DNA of 64,000 bases. Origin: Geomonas sp. Red32. GTDB lineage: Bacteria > Desulfobacterota > Desulfuromonadia > Geobacterales > Geobacteraceae. The stretch is taken from NCBI RefSeq assembly GCF_023652955.1, contig NZ_JAKLOY010000010.1:124001-188000 (forward strand), given 5' to 3'. The notes beneath the pieces are model-generated. The model saw nothing but the letters and a program-made list of their open reading frames with translations, was not told the origin of the DNA and ran no database searches. Positions 6,569-14,756 of this stretch are shown piece by piece; within the stretch, counting starts at the first letter, position 1, and each line of letters starts with the position of its first letter. A program made the translations under genes and the position numbers.

Positions 6569-7978
6569 ATGAAGCTACTATTTCGCAAAATTCAGGATCT
6601 GATCCAAACCACATTTCTTGGTACGCGCCGCGCCATTGAGGATGTTGTTGTCTCGATGGTTCCGCAGGCTGTATCGGTTGTTACCGGTTTCCTCACCTCG
6701 ATACTGGTTGCGCGAGGCTTGGGGCCGAAAGGGATGGGAAGCTATGCTCTCATCCTAAGTGTGTCGGGGTTAGCCGCGGCCCTGTCTGATCTCGGAATCA
6801 GCCAGACCGCAATCAGATTTGCCTCGAGAGCGGCTGACAATCATGACAGGGAAGGACAATTCGCTGTCCTACGGTGGGCGTTTCGACTTCGGATGCTGCT
6901 TGTTGTGGCGGTTTCGCTTCTGGCCTTCATTTTTGCGCCGGTCGTTGCCGATCGCATCTGGCACGAACAGTCACTGGCGGGTTTCGTGAGGATAAGCCTT
7001 CTGATCGGGCTTTTCTCCGCCTTGGCTTCCATTCCGACCATTTATTTCCAGTCGCTGAAACGCTTTAAGATGAACGCGGTCGTCTCCGTCGGACAGACCC
7101 TGGCGGCGTTTGTCGGGATCCTTGCAATCGCCGTGAAGCAATCTTGGTCTATTGACCATGTCATCTGGGTAAGCGTCGTGGCTGGCGGTTTGGGTGCGAT
7201 AGTCTTCATGGTGCTTGTTCCGCGGGATTCCTTTCTGCGGTCACGCGACTTCGACCGCCCGCTTTCATCCTTGCCGATGGGATTGCTCCGTGCGCCTCGG
7301 CTGGATTCTGATTCCACCATGGACAAGACCGGAGCGAACTCTTTCGCGTTCTTCATGGTGCTCTCTTCGATCCTGGTCTCGGTGACGCTAAGAGCCGATG
7401 TGTGGCTGATGGGATTCTTCCTAGATAAGGCCGATGTCGGACGCTATAGCGTCGCAACGAGATTCACGCTTCCACTGGTGATTGTCCTTGGTGCCTTGAA
7501 TACCGCCCTGTGGCCCCGAGCATCGGCACTTGTCACATTGGAAAAAACCGTTGAGACGATGAAGAAGACGCTGAAAATGAGCGTGCTTCTGTCTTTAGGT
7601 GCTGTGGCCTATTCCATTATCGCGCCTCTTGCTACTCCATATGTTTTCGGAAGCACTTATGCACAAGGAATTTTGTTGGCTCAGATTCTCTGCATAAGAT
7701 ATTGTCTCTCCCTCCTCATTTGCCCTATTGGCGTGATCGGTTACAGCTTCGGTATGGTACGAGTGTACTGGGTCATCAACCTGCTACAGTTGCTGTCGGT
7801 GATTGGGTGTAACGTCTTCTTGCTGCCAAGGATTGGGGCCGTAGGCGCCGCATGGGCTCTCGTTGTCAACGAGATCATAGGGTTCGTACTATCCGCTGTT
7901 TTCATCCGGCGCAGAATCCTGGAGATGAAAAGGAATGAAAGCTTTATTGTGAAAGAAATATCTACGGAAAATCCCTAG
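6569..7978 (+). CDS. Wzx-type polysaccharide flippase (MATE/MOP superfamily)
   Basis: 469 residues with roughly twelve to fourteen hydrophobic segments and a basic cytoplasmic loop in the middle (SRDFDRPLSSLPMGLL region). The first segments (VARGLGPKGMGSYALILSVS then LGISQTAIRF) are characteristic of the polysaccharide-transporter branch of the MOP superfamily. Such proteins move undecaprenyl-diphosphate-linked oligosaccharides across the inner membrane for polymerisation or ligation. It lies between the sugar-nucleotide genes and the glycosyltransferases, as expected. No Wzy polymerase was recognised with confidence; the YfhO-like protein at the end of the cluster is the only other large membrane protein. 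Confidence 0.88.
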   Translation: MKLLFRKIQDLIQTTFLGTRRAIEDVVVSMVPQAVSVVTGFLTSILVARGLGPKGMGSYALILSVSGLAAALSDLGISQTAIRFASRAADNHDREGQFAVLRWAFRLRMLLVVAVSLLAFIFAPVVADRIWHEQSLAGFVRISLLIGLFSALASIPTIYFQSLKRFKMNAVVSVGQTLAAFVGILAIAVKQSWSIDHVIWVSVVAGGLGAIVFMVLVPRDSFLRSRDFDRPLSSLPMGLLRAPRLDSDSTMDKTGANSFAFFMVLSSILVSVTLRADVWLMGFFLDKADVGRYSVATRFTLPLVIVLGALNTALWPRASALVTLEKTVETMKKTLKMSVLLSLGAVAYSIIAPLATPYVFGSTYAQGILLAQILCIRYCLSLLICPIGVIGYSFGMVRVYWVINLLQLLSVIGCNVFLLPRIGAVGAAWALVVNEIIGFVLSAVFIRRRILEMKRNESFIVKEISTENP

Positions 7979-8060
7979 CAGTTGGGGGCAACAACGAGTA
8001 ACTGTCGTCCTGATCCTAGCGCGGGCGTTTATGGCGATCATCTTTAAAGAAAGGTGTCAT

Positions 8061-8846
8061 ATGAAATCTAAATTTATTCAAAAAATAAAGAACCACATTG
8101 CCTTCTATCTTCGCGAGGATCTACAGGAAAGGATCTCCGAAGAGTTCGAGAGGGCCTTCGTCCTCAATAACCGTGACCTCCCGGCCACATTGGTACTGCC
8201 TGAAGGGTACGGAAAGGGGCTGCCCGAAAGGGTGGTAGAACTTCTGTTAGCTCGGATGACATATCATGCGGGAGCTAAAGTCCTTGACGTTGCTCACGCC
8301 AATGCCATGCCGTGTCATCTCAAGATGGTGGAATCACTGCCCCAACCAGCGCAGTTAACCGGCATCGACATTGCCGAACCTGTTTATAATACGTCGACTT
8401 ATTATCGAGAATCCCTTGTCGGTGACATTACCCGGATGACATTCGACGAAGGCTCCTTCGACTTGATCTGGTGTATCTCCGCCCTTGAGCACTTCGGCAT
8501 GGATAATTCTGGCTATACTGACAACTTCCGCAAAGAAAATAATATGGATCTGGAAGCAGTCGCAGAAATGATTCGCATCCTGAAGCGAGGCGGTAGCCTG
8601 CTTGTCACCGTTCCTTATGGGAAGAATGAAGACCATGGCTGGTTGCGAAACTACGACAAGGAATCATGGCTGAGGGTGCTCGCTGAAGCTGAAAAACAGG
8701 CTGATGTAAAGCAATACTACTTCCGTCATACCTTCGGTTCTGGCTGGCGGGAGACGAGGCCAGAGGAGCTACAGTATGTCGGCTATTTCGATCAAGCCAA
8801 CTGTGGAAGCGGCGGTCTTGCCGCTGCGTACATAACTAAGAGGTAA
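8061..8846 (+). CDS. Class I SAM-dependent methyltransferase-like protein
   Basis: 261 residues from ATG 8061, which has AAAGGTG at ideal distance; an in-frame ATG at 8031 lacks a ribosome site. The fold is indicated by SFDLIWCISALEHFG (post-motif I region) and by RILKRGGSLLVTVPYG. The SAM-binding loop is odd: where the family has DxGxGxG this protein reads VLDVAHANAMP, with the glycines missing, although GIDIAEP follows at the usual distance. It may bind SAM weakly or use another ligand. It probably acts on a sugar or on the chain end of the polysaccharide. Confidence 0.72.
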   Translation: MKSKFIQKIKNHIAFYLREDLQERISEEFERAFVLNNRDLPATLVLPEGYGKGLPERVVELLLARMTYHAGAKVLDVAHANAMPCHLKMVESLPQPAQLTGIDIAEPVYNTSTYYRESLVGDITRMTFDEGSFDLIWCISALEHFGMDNSGYTDNFRKENNMDLEAVAEMIRILKRGGSLLVTVPYGKNEDHGWLRNYDKESWLRVLAEAEKQADVKQYYFRHTFGSGWRETRPEELQYVGYFDQANCGSGGLAAAYITKR

Positions 8847-8848
8847 TT

Positions 8849-9949
8849 GTGGGGCCGACACCAATGAAAATATATCTTGATGCTACGGTAATGCAGATGC
8901 AGGCGACAGGCATTGCCAAGTCGACTCTGTGCCTTTATGACGCATGTCTTCAGGCGTCTTCGGACGTACAGGTTGTTGCTCTGCACAGAAAGTCATTAAA
9001 GTGTGCGCTTCCTGGTGGTATGGGAAGCTTCCAATCGCTTCCTTTTTTACCATCCTCTATTTGGAGGAGGATGTTTTTGCCAGCGTTTGCCTTCGAACAC
9101 CGGCCGGCCATAATCCATTTCCCTTGGAATGGCCAGATTCCGAAATGGCTCGTTCAAGCCAAAGTGGTCACTACACTCAATGATGTGTTGCCGTTGGTTA
9201 TCCCGGGAGCATTCGGAACCACGGATGAGGAAAGAAAATATCGTACAAGGGTGCAGGAAGATATAAATAGGACGAACCTACTCATCACAATATCACAGTA
9301 CTCGAAGCAGGAGATAATCAGTAATTTCAACGTAACTACCGAACCGCTCGTTGTGCCTCTTGCTCCCACAATGACCGGGGTGGCCTCGACAGTTTCGGGA
9401 GAACAGGCTCCATATTTTATCTATGTTGGTGGCTATGATCGCCGTAAGGGCATCGACAAACTCGTGAACGTCTTTCTGCAATTGCACCAGGAAAAAAAGC
9501 TTACCTCCAGACTGGTTCTCACCGGTTCCAAGAGCTACTTTTCAGAAGATTTCAGGGCGTCAGTAGCGAAGGGCGTTAGTTTGGGGGTCATAGTAGAAAA
9601 AGGTTATGTCTCTGATGCTGAACTTGCGGCGCTTATACGCGATGCCCATGCCCTGGTGTACCCATCGAAATACGAAGGTTTCGGACTCCCGCCTTTGGAG
9701 GCGATGGCACTTGGATGCCCGGTGCTGACAACGCAGTACACTTCGATCCCTGAAATTTGCGGTGATGCTGCGTTTTATGTGGACCCTGATGATCCCGAAA
9801 GCCTTGCCGCGGGATTAGTGGCATTCGAGGATAACGAAAGCCTGAGACTCGATTACCGCTACCGCGGCCTCAATCACGCCAAATTGTACAGTTGGGAGAG
9901 ATCTGCTGAGATCTATCTCAACGCCCTGCGACGTCTTGCCAATGAATAA
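8849..9949 (+). CDS. Glycosyltransferase family 4 (mannosyltransferase-like)
   Basis: 366 residues. The acceptor-side half starts MKIYLDATVMQMQATGIA, and the donor half has YVGGYDRRKGIDKL and YPSKYEGFGLPPLEAMALG, the E-x7-E signature, followed by SIPEICGDAAFYVDP. This arrangement is typical of WbdA/WbpY-like mannosyl or rhamnosyl transferases. GTG 8849 has AAGAGG five bases upstream, overlapping the previous stop; ATG 8864 gives a more conventional N-terminus, so the start is uncertain by five codons. Two bases separate it from the methyltransferase, and it overlaps the next gene by 14 bp. Confidence 0.87.
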   Translation: MGPTPMKIYLDATVMQMQATGIAKSTLCLYDACLQASSDVQVVALHRKSLKCALPGGMGSFQSLPFLPSSIWRRMFLPAFAFEHRPAIIHFPWNGQIPKWLVQAKVVTTLNDVLPLVIPGAFGTTDEERKYRTRVQEDINRTNLLITISQYSKQEIISNFNVTTEPLVVPLAPTMTGVASTVSGEQAPYFIYVGGYDRRKGIDKLVNVFLQLHQEKKLTSRLVLTGSKSYFSEDFRASVAKGVSLGVIVEKGYVSDAELAALIRDAHALVYPSKYEGFGLPPLEAMALGCPVLTTQYTSIPEICGDAAFYVDPDDPESLAAGLVAFEDNESLRLDYRYRGLNHAKLYSWERSAEIYLNALRRLANE

Positions 9950-10826
9950 AGTGATGCCAGAACGAGCCTTACACGTCTCTCTTATCACTACCGTGTACAA
10001 CGAGGGCGCGTCGATCCTCGATTTTCTTCAAAGTTACCTCGCACAGACGAGGCATGCTAACGAGTTCGTCATCGTCGACGGGGGATCAAGGGACGACACC
10101 GCAAGATTTATTACAACTTTTGCAGAGCGGAACCCCCATCTGAACATCAGGTTGTTGGTCGACGAGACCTGCTCCCGGAAACATTCCGTCGGCCCGATCG
10201 CCAAGGGACGAAACGTTGCCATCTCTCATGTTCACAACGATCTGATAGCTGTCACTGATGCCGGTTGTCGGCTCGAGTCCATGTGGTTGGAAGAGATAGT
10301 CCGACCTTTTTCAGAGCAGGAGGCGGATGTGGTCGCCGGGTGGTACGAACCGGTGCTTGGCAGTGCCTTCCAGAAGGCGTACTCGAGGCTGTACCTCCCC
10401 ACGCTGGAAAGCATCGACCGGGAAAACTTCCTTCCTTCTTCCCGGAGCATTGCCTTCAGGAAGGAGGCGTGGGCGAGGGTGGGGGGATATCCGGAGGACA
10501 CCTACACGGCGGAAGACACCATGTTCGACATAAAGCTTAGGGAAGCCGGGTTCAGGTTCTATTTCGCGGAGAAAGCGGTGGTCTTCTGGAACTGCCCGAG
10601 CACTCTGGATGAGGCGACCAAGAAACACTACAACTACGGCTACGGAGACGGGCAGTACGGGTTCTTCAAGAAGAACTACCTGACCATGCTCTTCAGCCTG
10701 CTCTTTCCGTACAAGTACTTTCTGAAGCCCCACTACAAGGGTGCCCGTAAGATGGCATACCTCATAAACCTGAGCCTGGTCCGCGGATATCTGAAGGGGA
10801 TGCTGGCGGGGGCGGGGAACAAGTAA
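9936..10826 (+). CDS. Glycosyltransferase family 2
   Basis: 296 residues. The N-terminal nucleotide-binding strand reads SLITTVYNEGASILDF, followed by VDGGSRDDT. The usual DxD is represented by AVTDAGCRLE, and the catalytic-base region by YTAEDTMFDIKLREAGF. The C-terminus is hydrophobic and basic (FSLLFPYKYFLKPHYKG), suggesting membrane association. It starts inside the preceding gene, and its TAA overlaps the next ATG (TAATG), so translation is tightly coupled. GDP- or UDP-sugar specificity cannot be read. Confidence 0.86.
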   Translation: MPMNKVMPERALHVSLITTVYNEGASILDFLQSYLAQTRHANEFVIVDGGSRDDTARFITTFAERNPHLNIRLLVDETCSRKHSVGPIAKGRNVAISHVHNDLIAVTDAGCRLESMWLEEIVRPFSEQEADVVAGWYEPVLGSAFQKAYSRLYLPTLESIDRENFLPSSRSIAFRKEAWARVGGYPEDTYTAEDTMFDIKLREAGFRFYFAEKAVVFWNCPSTLDEATKKHYNYGYGDGQYGFFKKNYLTMLFSLLFPYKYFLKPHYKGARKMAYLINLSLVRGYLKGMLAGAGNK

Positions 10827-11893
10827 TGATGCTCTTCGTCGCCGATTATCCTGGGCCGCACAACGAGAAGGACGGCATGATGCAGCGCATTGCCGCCATC
10901 GATAACCGCTTCAGTTCCGTCAATAGGAGCTATCTCAAGGTAAGCCTGGTTGGTAACTTGAAAGCGGCGAAGGATAGGCGTTCCGAGCTGCTGACCATCT
11001 ACCGGGTCAACCTGTTTCTCCACCTTCCGCTGATCCTGTACCTTGCTCTGACTGCGCGCTGCATCTATGTCCATTCCGTCGGTAATGCACTGGCCATTCT
11101 TCCACTGTATCTCTTTCGCCGCTGCGTGACCGACATGCACGGCGTCGTCCCGGATGAATTCCAAATGGCGGGACGGAGTCTGGCCGCCTGGCGCTACCGG
11201 CTCGTTGAGCGGGTGGCGGTTAAAAACAGTCTCGCGATCGTAACGGTCAGTGGGGCGATGGCCGATCATTATCTGCGCAAGTACGGAATCCCCCGCGATC
11301 GGGTGATTAACGTACCCATCTTCGACGAGGCGGGGACGGTTCCGCGGCACTCAGTAACCGGCAACGCTCCGCTCGTGGTGTATGCCGGTGGCACCCAGGC
11401 CTGGCAGAATGTCGACCTGATGGTCTCCACCATCAAGGAGGTGGGGGGCCGCTGCCGTTTCCTGATCCTGACCGGGGACGTGGCGGGATTCCGCGAAAAG
11501 CTTTCTGACCAATCCACGATGGAGATTGAAATTAAAAGCGTGCCCAAAAATGAGGTCTACTGCTATTATGCCCAGGCCGATCTCGGCTTCGTCCTGCGCG
11601 ACGATGACCTCGTCAACCGTGTCGCCTGCCCGACGAAGCTGGTTGAGTATCTATCCTGCGGAGTTATTCCCATCGTCATCCAGCCCGGCATCGGTGACTT
11701 CGACACCTTCGGTTATTGCTACCTTACCCTCGCCGATTTTCTTCACCAGGAGCTCCCGTATCCCGAGCGGCTCGAGGAGATGAGGGAGAAAAACTACCGG
11801 GTTATCGAGGAGATGAAGCGCTCGGCGTTGTCGGAGATGCAGCGACTGGTGAACCTCTGTACCCTTCCCGGACCGGTGAGCCATGCAGCGTAG
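10826..11893 (+). CDS. Glycosyltransferase, GT4-like (GT-B fold)
   Basis: 355 residues. The N-terminal half contains CIYVHSVGNALAILPLYLF and DMHGVVPDEF. The C-terminal half has VVYAGGTQAWQNVDLM and YAQADLGFVLRDDDLVNRVA then CPTKLVEYLSCGVIPI, a variant of the GT4 donor-binding region in which the acidic residue sits in KLVEYLSCG. This is a divergent family-4 enzyme. Its start overlaps the previous stop by one base, and its end overlaps the next gene by 11 bp. The acceptor and donor are unknown. Confidence 0.78.
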   Translation: MMLFVADYPGPHNEKDGMMQRIAAIDNRFSSVNRSYLKVSLVGNLKAAKDRRSELLTIYRVNLFLHLPLILYLALTARCIYVHSVGNALAILPLYLFRRCVTDMHGVVPDEFQMAGRSLAAWRYRLVERVAVKNSLAIVTVSGAMADHYLRKYGIPRDRVINVPIFDEAGTVPRHSVTGNAPLVVYAGGTQAWQNVDLMVSTIKEVGGRCRFLILTGDVAGFREKLSDQSTMEIEIKSVPKNEVYCYYAQADLGFVLRDDDLVNRVACPTKLVEYLSCGVIPIVIQPGIGDFDTFGYCYLTLADFLHQELPYPERLEEMREKNYRVIEEMKRSALSEMQRLVNLCTLPGPVSHAA

Positions 11894-12728
11894 TTTCCGG
11901 GTGGCAGCGGTGGTGGTGCTCTACCGCCCGGAGCGGGAGGTGGCGGACAACCTGAGGAGCTACCTCGGCCAAGTAGAGACCCTCTTCGCGGTCGACAACT
12001 CCGATGACGACGCCTTCGCCGAGGTTGCCGCCAGCCTCGGCCTCAAGGTCAGCTACCTCCCCAATTTTGCCAACCTCGGCATCGCCACCGGCCTCAACCG
12101 CGGCGCCGATGAGGCCGTGGACGCGGACTTCGATTTTCTGCTGACCATGGACCAGGACAGCAAGGCCGAGCCGGGGATGATTGAGGAGATGCTCGGCTGT
12201 CTGGATGACATGGATGTGGCAAAGGTCGGCATGCTCTCCCCTTTCCATGTCACCAAATCGGAGCACAAGCCGGGGAGTGAGCGTTGCCAGGAAGTTATGA
12301 CCCCGATGACCTCTGGGTGTCTGCTGAATTTACAGGCATACCGGGCGGTCGGGCCCTTTCTGGACAAGCTCTTCATCGATTTCGTTGACAATGAGTACTG
12401 CCTGCGGCTAAGGTCTCGCGGTTACCGGGTTTTGCGGGCGAACCGCGCCCGCCTGCTGCATAGCGTCGGGGACACTATAAAGTACGGCCCGTTCATCGCG
12501 ACCAATCACTCGCCGCTGCGCCGCTACTACAAGACCCGCAACCGCTTCCTGATCTTCACCATGTACCTGCGCGCCTTTCCGGGGCACTGCCTCTTCGACC
12601 TTGTGCGGCTCGTCAAGGAGATCGGGAGCATCGTGCTGTTTGAGGGAGAAAAGGGGAAGAAGCTGGTGATGATGGCACACGGTCTAGTCGATTTCATCCG
12701 GGGAAGGTACGGCAAGTATGGAGGATAG
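11883..12728 (+). CDS. Glycosyltransferase family 2, rhamnosyltransferase-like
   Basis: 281 residues. VAAVVVLYRPEREVADNL and FAVDNSDDD open the GT-A fold. NLGIATGLNRGADEA and LLTMDQDSKAEPGMI carry the DQDS acidic motif seen in dTDP-rhamnosyl transferases of the WbbL/RfbF type. TSGCLLNLQAYRAVGPFLDKL and FIDFVDNEYCLRLRSRGY complete the family pattern. It probably adds rhamnose or another deoxysugar. No dTDP-rhamnose (rmlABCD) genes are in the window, so either these lie elsewhere or the donor is a GDP-deoxyhexose made by the Gmd enzymes here. Overlaps of about 11 bp occur on both sides. Confidence 0.86.
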   Translation: MQRSFRVAAVVVLYRPEREVADNLRSYLGQVETLFAVDNSDDDAFAEVAASLGLKVSYLPNFANLGIATGLNRGADEAVDADFDFLLTMDQDSKAEPGMIEEMLGCLDDMDVAKVGMLSPFHVTKSEHKPGSERCQEVMTPMTSGCLLNLQAYRAVGPFLDKLFIDFVDNEYCLRLRSRGYRVLRANRARLLHSVGDTIKYGPFIATNHSPLRRYYKTRNRFLIFTMYLRAFPGHCLFDLVRLVKEIGSIVLFEGEKGKKLVMMAHGLVDFIRGRYGKYGG

Positions 12729-13923
12729 GCGTCCGCTGAAAATAGGCTTCCTTGCTCCGTTCGGTATTCGTCCGAAAGGTACCGTCCTTGCCCGTATGAT
12801 CCCGCTCGCGGTCGTGCTCCAGGAGCTGGGGAACGAGGTCGTCATTGTCGCTCCTCCCTACACGAATCCGGAGGACTCAGGAAAGATCGAGATTGTTCGG
12901 GGTGTCAGACTCGTCAACGTCGAACTCCCCACGGGGGGGAAGGTTCTCTCGACCATGGCCCTTGCGTGGCGCATGCTCAAGGCGGCCCTTGCTGAGGGGC
13001 CAGACCTGCTCCATCTCTTCAAGCCAAAGGGATACGGCGGAGTGGCCGCCATGCTGGTCATCGCTCTACGCTCGATAGGGATCAGGCTTCCTGTCGTGGT
13101 GGTCGATACCGACGACTGGGAAGGGAAGGGGGGGATGAACGATCTCCATGGCTACAGTGCCACGGAGAAGCGCATCTTCGCCTTTCAGGAGCAGTGGCTG
13201 ACCTCTCACGCGGAAGCGGTCACCGCTGCTAGCCGGGAACTGATGCTAATGTCCGAGAGACTTCAAAAGCGGAGAGTAATGTACCTTCCGAATTGCGTAG
13301 ATCCTGAACCCCTCACCCCTAATTCATCGGTCAGGGAGCAAATGGGGATCCCGGACAATTCTCCAGTGGTGTTTCTTTACACCCGCTTTTTTGAGTTCAG
13401 CCAGGAAAAACTCCATACAGTGTTCGCCGAGATTCACAAGCTGGCGCAAGACGTCCATTTTGTCGTGGTGGGAAAGGGACGGCGGGGAGAAGAATCGTTG
13501 CTGTCCGAGGCCGCGGTTCGACTCGGTTTTGATGACGTGCTGCACATAGTGGGATGGGTGAACCCGGGAGATCTCCCGAACTATTTCGCCCTCGCCGATG
13601 TCGCCATTTATCCTTTTGCTGACAACCTCATCAACCGGTGCAAATGCCCAGCGAAATTGACAGAGTTGCTGAAGGCCGGAGTCCCGGTAGTTGCAGACAG
13701 GGTCGGGCAGATCGCAGAGTACATCAGCGACGGCGAGGGGGGTATCCTCTGCGACCCGGACGACTGGGGGGCAATGGCGGTCGCTGTTGCGGGACTTTTG
13801 AAGGACCGGGAAAGAAGGCGAACTGTAGGGGCAGGAGGTCGAGCATATTTAATTGAGCACTTCAATTGGCAGAGCTACGGGAACTGTCTTCAGGATTTCT
13901 ACCACACGGTGATAGTCCGGTGA
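12718..13923 (+). CDS. Glycosyltransferase family 4
   Basis: 401 residues from ATG 12718, inside the end of the preceding gene. The N-terminal half shows RPKGTVLARMIPLAVVLQEL and HLFKPKGYGGVAAMLV. The DTDDWEGKGGMND segment is a recognisable acceptor-side loop. The C-terminal half has GWVNPGDLPNYFALADVAIY and CKCPAKLTELLKAGVPVVAD. It resembles the 10.8-kb gene product in having a CPxKLxE donor loop, so both may belong to one subfamily within this cluster. The linkage it makes is unknown. Confidence 0.84.
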   Translation: MEDRRPLKIGFLAPFGIRPKGTVLARMIPLAVVLQELGNEVVIVAPPYTNPEDSGKIEIVRGVRLVNVELPTGGKVLSTMALAWRMLKAALAEGPDLLHLFKPKGYGGVAAMLVIALRSIGIRLPVVVVDTDDWEGKGGMNDLHGYSATEKRIFAFQEQWLTSHAEAVTAASRELMLMSERLQKRRVMYLPNCVDPEPLTPNSSVREQMGIPDNSPVVFLYTRFFEFSQEKLHTVFAEIHKLAQDVHFVVVGKGRRGEESLLSEAAVRLGFDDVLHIVGWVNPGDLPNYFALADVAIYPFADNLINRCKCPAKLTELLKAGVPVVADRVGQIAEYISDGEGGILCDPDDWGAMAVAVAGLLKDRERRRTVGAGGRAYLIEHFNWQSYGNCLQDFYHTVIVR

Positions 13924-13957
13924 GTGGGGTCTTTGTCCTGCGGCAAGGGGGATCGTT

Positions 13958-14743
13958 GTGCATGTTATGCTGTCGGCGGTAAAGAATTGTATCAAAGGGG
14001 TCATACCTTCATTCAAAGTGCGGGAAAAACTGGCGGCCAAGTACCTGAAAGGAAGCGGCGTGGAAATCGGAGCGCTTCATCTTCCTCTAAGGGTGCCGCG
14101 AGGGGTGACCGTAAAGTATGTTGATTACTGCACCCGTGATGAGAATATCCATAAGTTTCCTGAACTGACTGCTTCCAATGTTGTGGAAACGGATTTTGTC
14201 GAGGACGGGTTCCAGTTGCAGACCTTCGATGAGGGCTCCGTCGATTTCGTCATTGCCAATCACGTCCTTGAACATGCCGACGACCCGGTCGGTGTCCTTC
14301 TCAATTGGCTGCGAGTTATAAGGCCTGGGGGCATCGTGATGGCTACCGTCCCTATCATGGCACGCTGTTTTGACCGGGGGCGGGAAGAGACCTCGGTAGA
14401 ACATCTCTTGGAGGATCATCGCCTGGTCGCTTCCGGGCGGATCGACGAATTCCGCATCAGGAACAGGCGCCACTTTCACGAGGTGATCACCATATCACTT
14501 CGCAATCAGATCGGGGCCGACAGCTTCAAGACCATGTCGGCTGAGGAACTGGAGGCGACTGTGTCGGCGATGGCTTCAGCTGAGCGGCCGGACACTCACT
14601 ACCACACCTTCTCGGCCGATTCGTACACCCATTTCTTGCAGGCGTTTACCGCAGAATTTGCGCCCGACGTCAATGTCCTCGCCGTCAATAGTTCCCGCGG
14701 GGGAACCGAAGTCGTAGCGTTTTTGGAAAAAACAGCGGGTTAA
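13958..14743 (+). CDS. Class I SAM-dependent methyltransferase
   Basis: 261 residues from GTG 13958, which follows a GGGGG run at suitable distance; ATG 13967 is the alternative. Key segments are GSGVEIGALHLPLRVP (motif I region, again poor in glycine), VDFVIANHVLEHADDP and WLRVIRPGGIVMATVP, typical of the Methyltransf_11/23 type. A later part, DRGREETSVEHLLEDHRL, resembles proteins found in O-antigen clusters. It probably modifies a sugar or caps the chain. The gene lies 34 bp after the last glycosyltransferase and 13 bp before the YfhO gene. Confidence 0.78.
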   Translation: MHVMLSAVKNCIKGVIPSFKVREKLAAKYLKGSGVEIGALHLPLRVPRGVTVKYVDYCTRDENIHKFPELTASNVVETDFVEDGFQLQTFDEGSVDFVIANHVLEHADDPVGVLLNWLRVIRPGGIVMATVPIMARCFDRGREETSVEHLLEDHRLVASGRIDEFRIRNRRHFHEVITISLRNQIGADSFKTMSAEELEATVSAMASAERPDTHYHTFSADSYTHFLQAFTAEFAPDVNVLAVNSSRGGTEVVAFLEKTAG

Positions 14744-14756
14744 AGGAAATATCGCA

